Source of the DNA: Neodiprion pinetum
Taxonomy: Eukaryota; Arthropoda; Insecta; Hymenoptera; Diprionidae
Direction of reading: 5' to 3'
Length of the DNA: 64,000 nt
Assembly: GCF_021155775.2 (NCBI RefSeq)
Contig: NC_060234.1
Span: 40,607,026 to 40,671,025, forward strand
Shown: in pieces, positions 62,301-64,000 of the stretch
Layout: each line of letters begins with the position of its first letter
How positions within the stretch are numbered: the stretch's first letter is position 1
The notes under the pieces: model-generated
Databases searched by the model: none
Told to the model about the DNA's origin: nothing
The model's input: the letters and a program-made list of their open reading frames with translations, nothing else
Program-made: the position numbers and the translations under genes

Positions 62301-64000
62301 CATTCCCATTTCCACCCAACGTTTTAATTAGTACGCCTCGGTGACTCTGGCTCCACTGTATGGCCAGCCGCATATATAGAGGGCCCGATCCCCCCCAAGC
62401 TTTGAACACCATTTGGATATTAAACGCGATCCTTATGCCTTTATATACCGTCTAGATATCCACACGCCAGAGAGAACCGCCACCTGGAGTTTATCCTTTT
62501 TATATTATCGTAAACGCAACAGATGCATCGCGAGTCAAGTAAGGGATGAAAAGCAATCGTTCAACCATGTCTGTCCATGAAATGGAAATACACATGTATG
62601 AGAACTGCCGAATTGTAAGGCTATACAGGCACAAGTGTCGGCGACATTTGAGGCGACGAAAGAATCAATCACTACCCTCTCGTCACGCGTCCCAAATCGT
62701 GTGATTCGATCTCACAAGGGGTTACGTCATTCTTTTTACGTCAGCACAGTTTTCATCCTACTGAATTTTCCCGCAAGTTTACCCCCATTGATAATTCCGC
62801 TGTGCCGATTTGTGATACAGTTAATAATTGGTAACGAAGAAACGGTAATTTCACAGTGTTTGGGAGAAACGAGTGATGCGACTTGTCCATTGGCATTTAG
62901 CAACGATGCTCTGGTGTAGAGCATCGGTATATATCAGGAATCGGATATATTTTTAGCGGTGGCCCGTGGGTGGCCCGACATGTCTTACAACCCTCTCTGC
63001 TCCGGCCTAGCCGTAGCACCGCCTTTAAATACGTCCAAAAATAAACTAATTTGTCCCGAATTTATCACCAACGATTTACAGAATAACCAGCTCGAGCCAA
63101 GCTGCAAGGCGAGACTCCGTGTATAATGTGCTGCGGAGGCATTAATTATTATGTTTACCCACGAAATCATTCACGGAATCTGTTTGAGAAGTTGCAAGAT
63201 TGTAACAATTTTATCATCACGTCACAGGAAATTGATTAATACAAAAGTCCTGTTTTCATTGCCATTTCACAAAGCGAGAAAAGGTGAATCGTTGAGTTTG
63301 AAAATGAAATCGAACAGGATTCGGCGTCGGTACGGAAATGTAATTTTATTTATTTTAAACCGACGGAAAAACCGTAGAACATTGAAAAAGAAAAACGGAA
63401 CCTTTGTGCCGAACGGAATGGTCGAGGTTTATAATACCCCATTGTAAAATAACTGCACGTATCCCGAGTAAATTAAAAACAAATATTTTCCCATACGCGC
63501 ATACAAGTAAATACACACGTACTCGCATCGGATAAAAATTTTACATCACCTAGTCTGATGTAATTAAATGTTATTTTTCGATCTTTTTTCTTACGTTCGA
63601 TCAACTCGATTGGATATTTTACACGTTTCAATATCCACACCACACACGGTGGTGAACATCTCCTCCAAAATGCTGGCAGTACTGTCATTAGTCGGACAGT
63701 CTCCTTTCGCCGTGTTAATCAAACTGTTTATCTTTAATTACGTGAAATTTAATACTATGCATCGAACTCTCCATACCGCGGTGCTACAGTTTACGGAATA
63801 TGATCAAACAATGCCTCCACATCGCAGCGCGAAAGTTCTTCGCGTTTGAGTCTCACGACGCAGATTGACAAAAGCCTGGAAATTACACCACAGATAACTG
63901 ACGTTCGTAGATAATTAGCGGTATGTTTACACCAAGTGATACACCGAAGTGAACATATGGCGGGAAATATTCCTCGAGGATAAACAAATACGTCAACGCA
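59370..64000. other. Non-coding stretch, no gene seen
   Basis: AT-rich sequence with short unsupported ORFs, a short CTG/CTGCTG patch near 59587-59604 and T-rich patches near 61050 and 62130. It lies upstream of the A/C gene if that gene starts near 55-57 kb. Confidence 0.5.

Overview
The window reads as nuclear DNA of an arthropod, most likely an insect. There are no operons, ribosome binding sites or dense ORFs. Stop codons are frequent in all six frames. Short tandem repeats and homopolymer runs are scattered throughout, CpG is not visibly depleted, and the few coding-looking segments are bounded by GT..AG splice signals. I cannot name the species; a hymenopteran-like insect is only an impression.

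The best supported gene content is part of one minus-strand gene (5' end toward high coordinates) spread over at least 27 kb. Exon A (55186 to 55008) is a GC-rich island encoding a basic, proline-rich segment that may hold the start codon. Exon C (28544 to 28406) encodes 46 residues with a charged, helix-prone stretch. Exon A leaves two bases of a codon and exon C supplies exactly the third, so they join in frame across a 26.5 kb intron. A weaker exon B (89 nt, 29335 to 29247) lies just upstream of exon C. In one frame it also splices in phase to exon C and carries its own ATG, so it may be an alternative 5' coding exon. I do not recognise the protein family. No further exon is convincing; candidates are listed at low confidence.

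Layout: 1 to 21 kb is non-coding sequence with microsatellites and one weak exon-like block near 9.6 kb. 21 to 28 kb holds a weak start-exon candidate, a pyrimidine-rich and (TA)n zone, a ~635 bp palindromic MITE-like element (24.39-25.02 kb) and a 316 bp inverted-repeat element (27.76-28.07 kb). 28.4 to 29.3 kb holds exons C and B. 29 to 55 kb, the inferred long intron, carries several unassigned ORFs (near 34.8, 36.8 and 49.4 kb) and a terminal-exon-like block at 41.35 kb. Exon A is at 55 kb. 55.2 to 64 kb is upstream sequence with long simple repeats, including a ~235 bp TTC-rich tract and a run of 22 G.

No tRNA, rRNA, CRISPR array, intact transposase or viral gene was seen. Most of the window is best described as intronic or intergenic.
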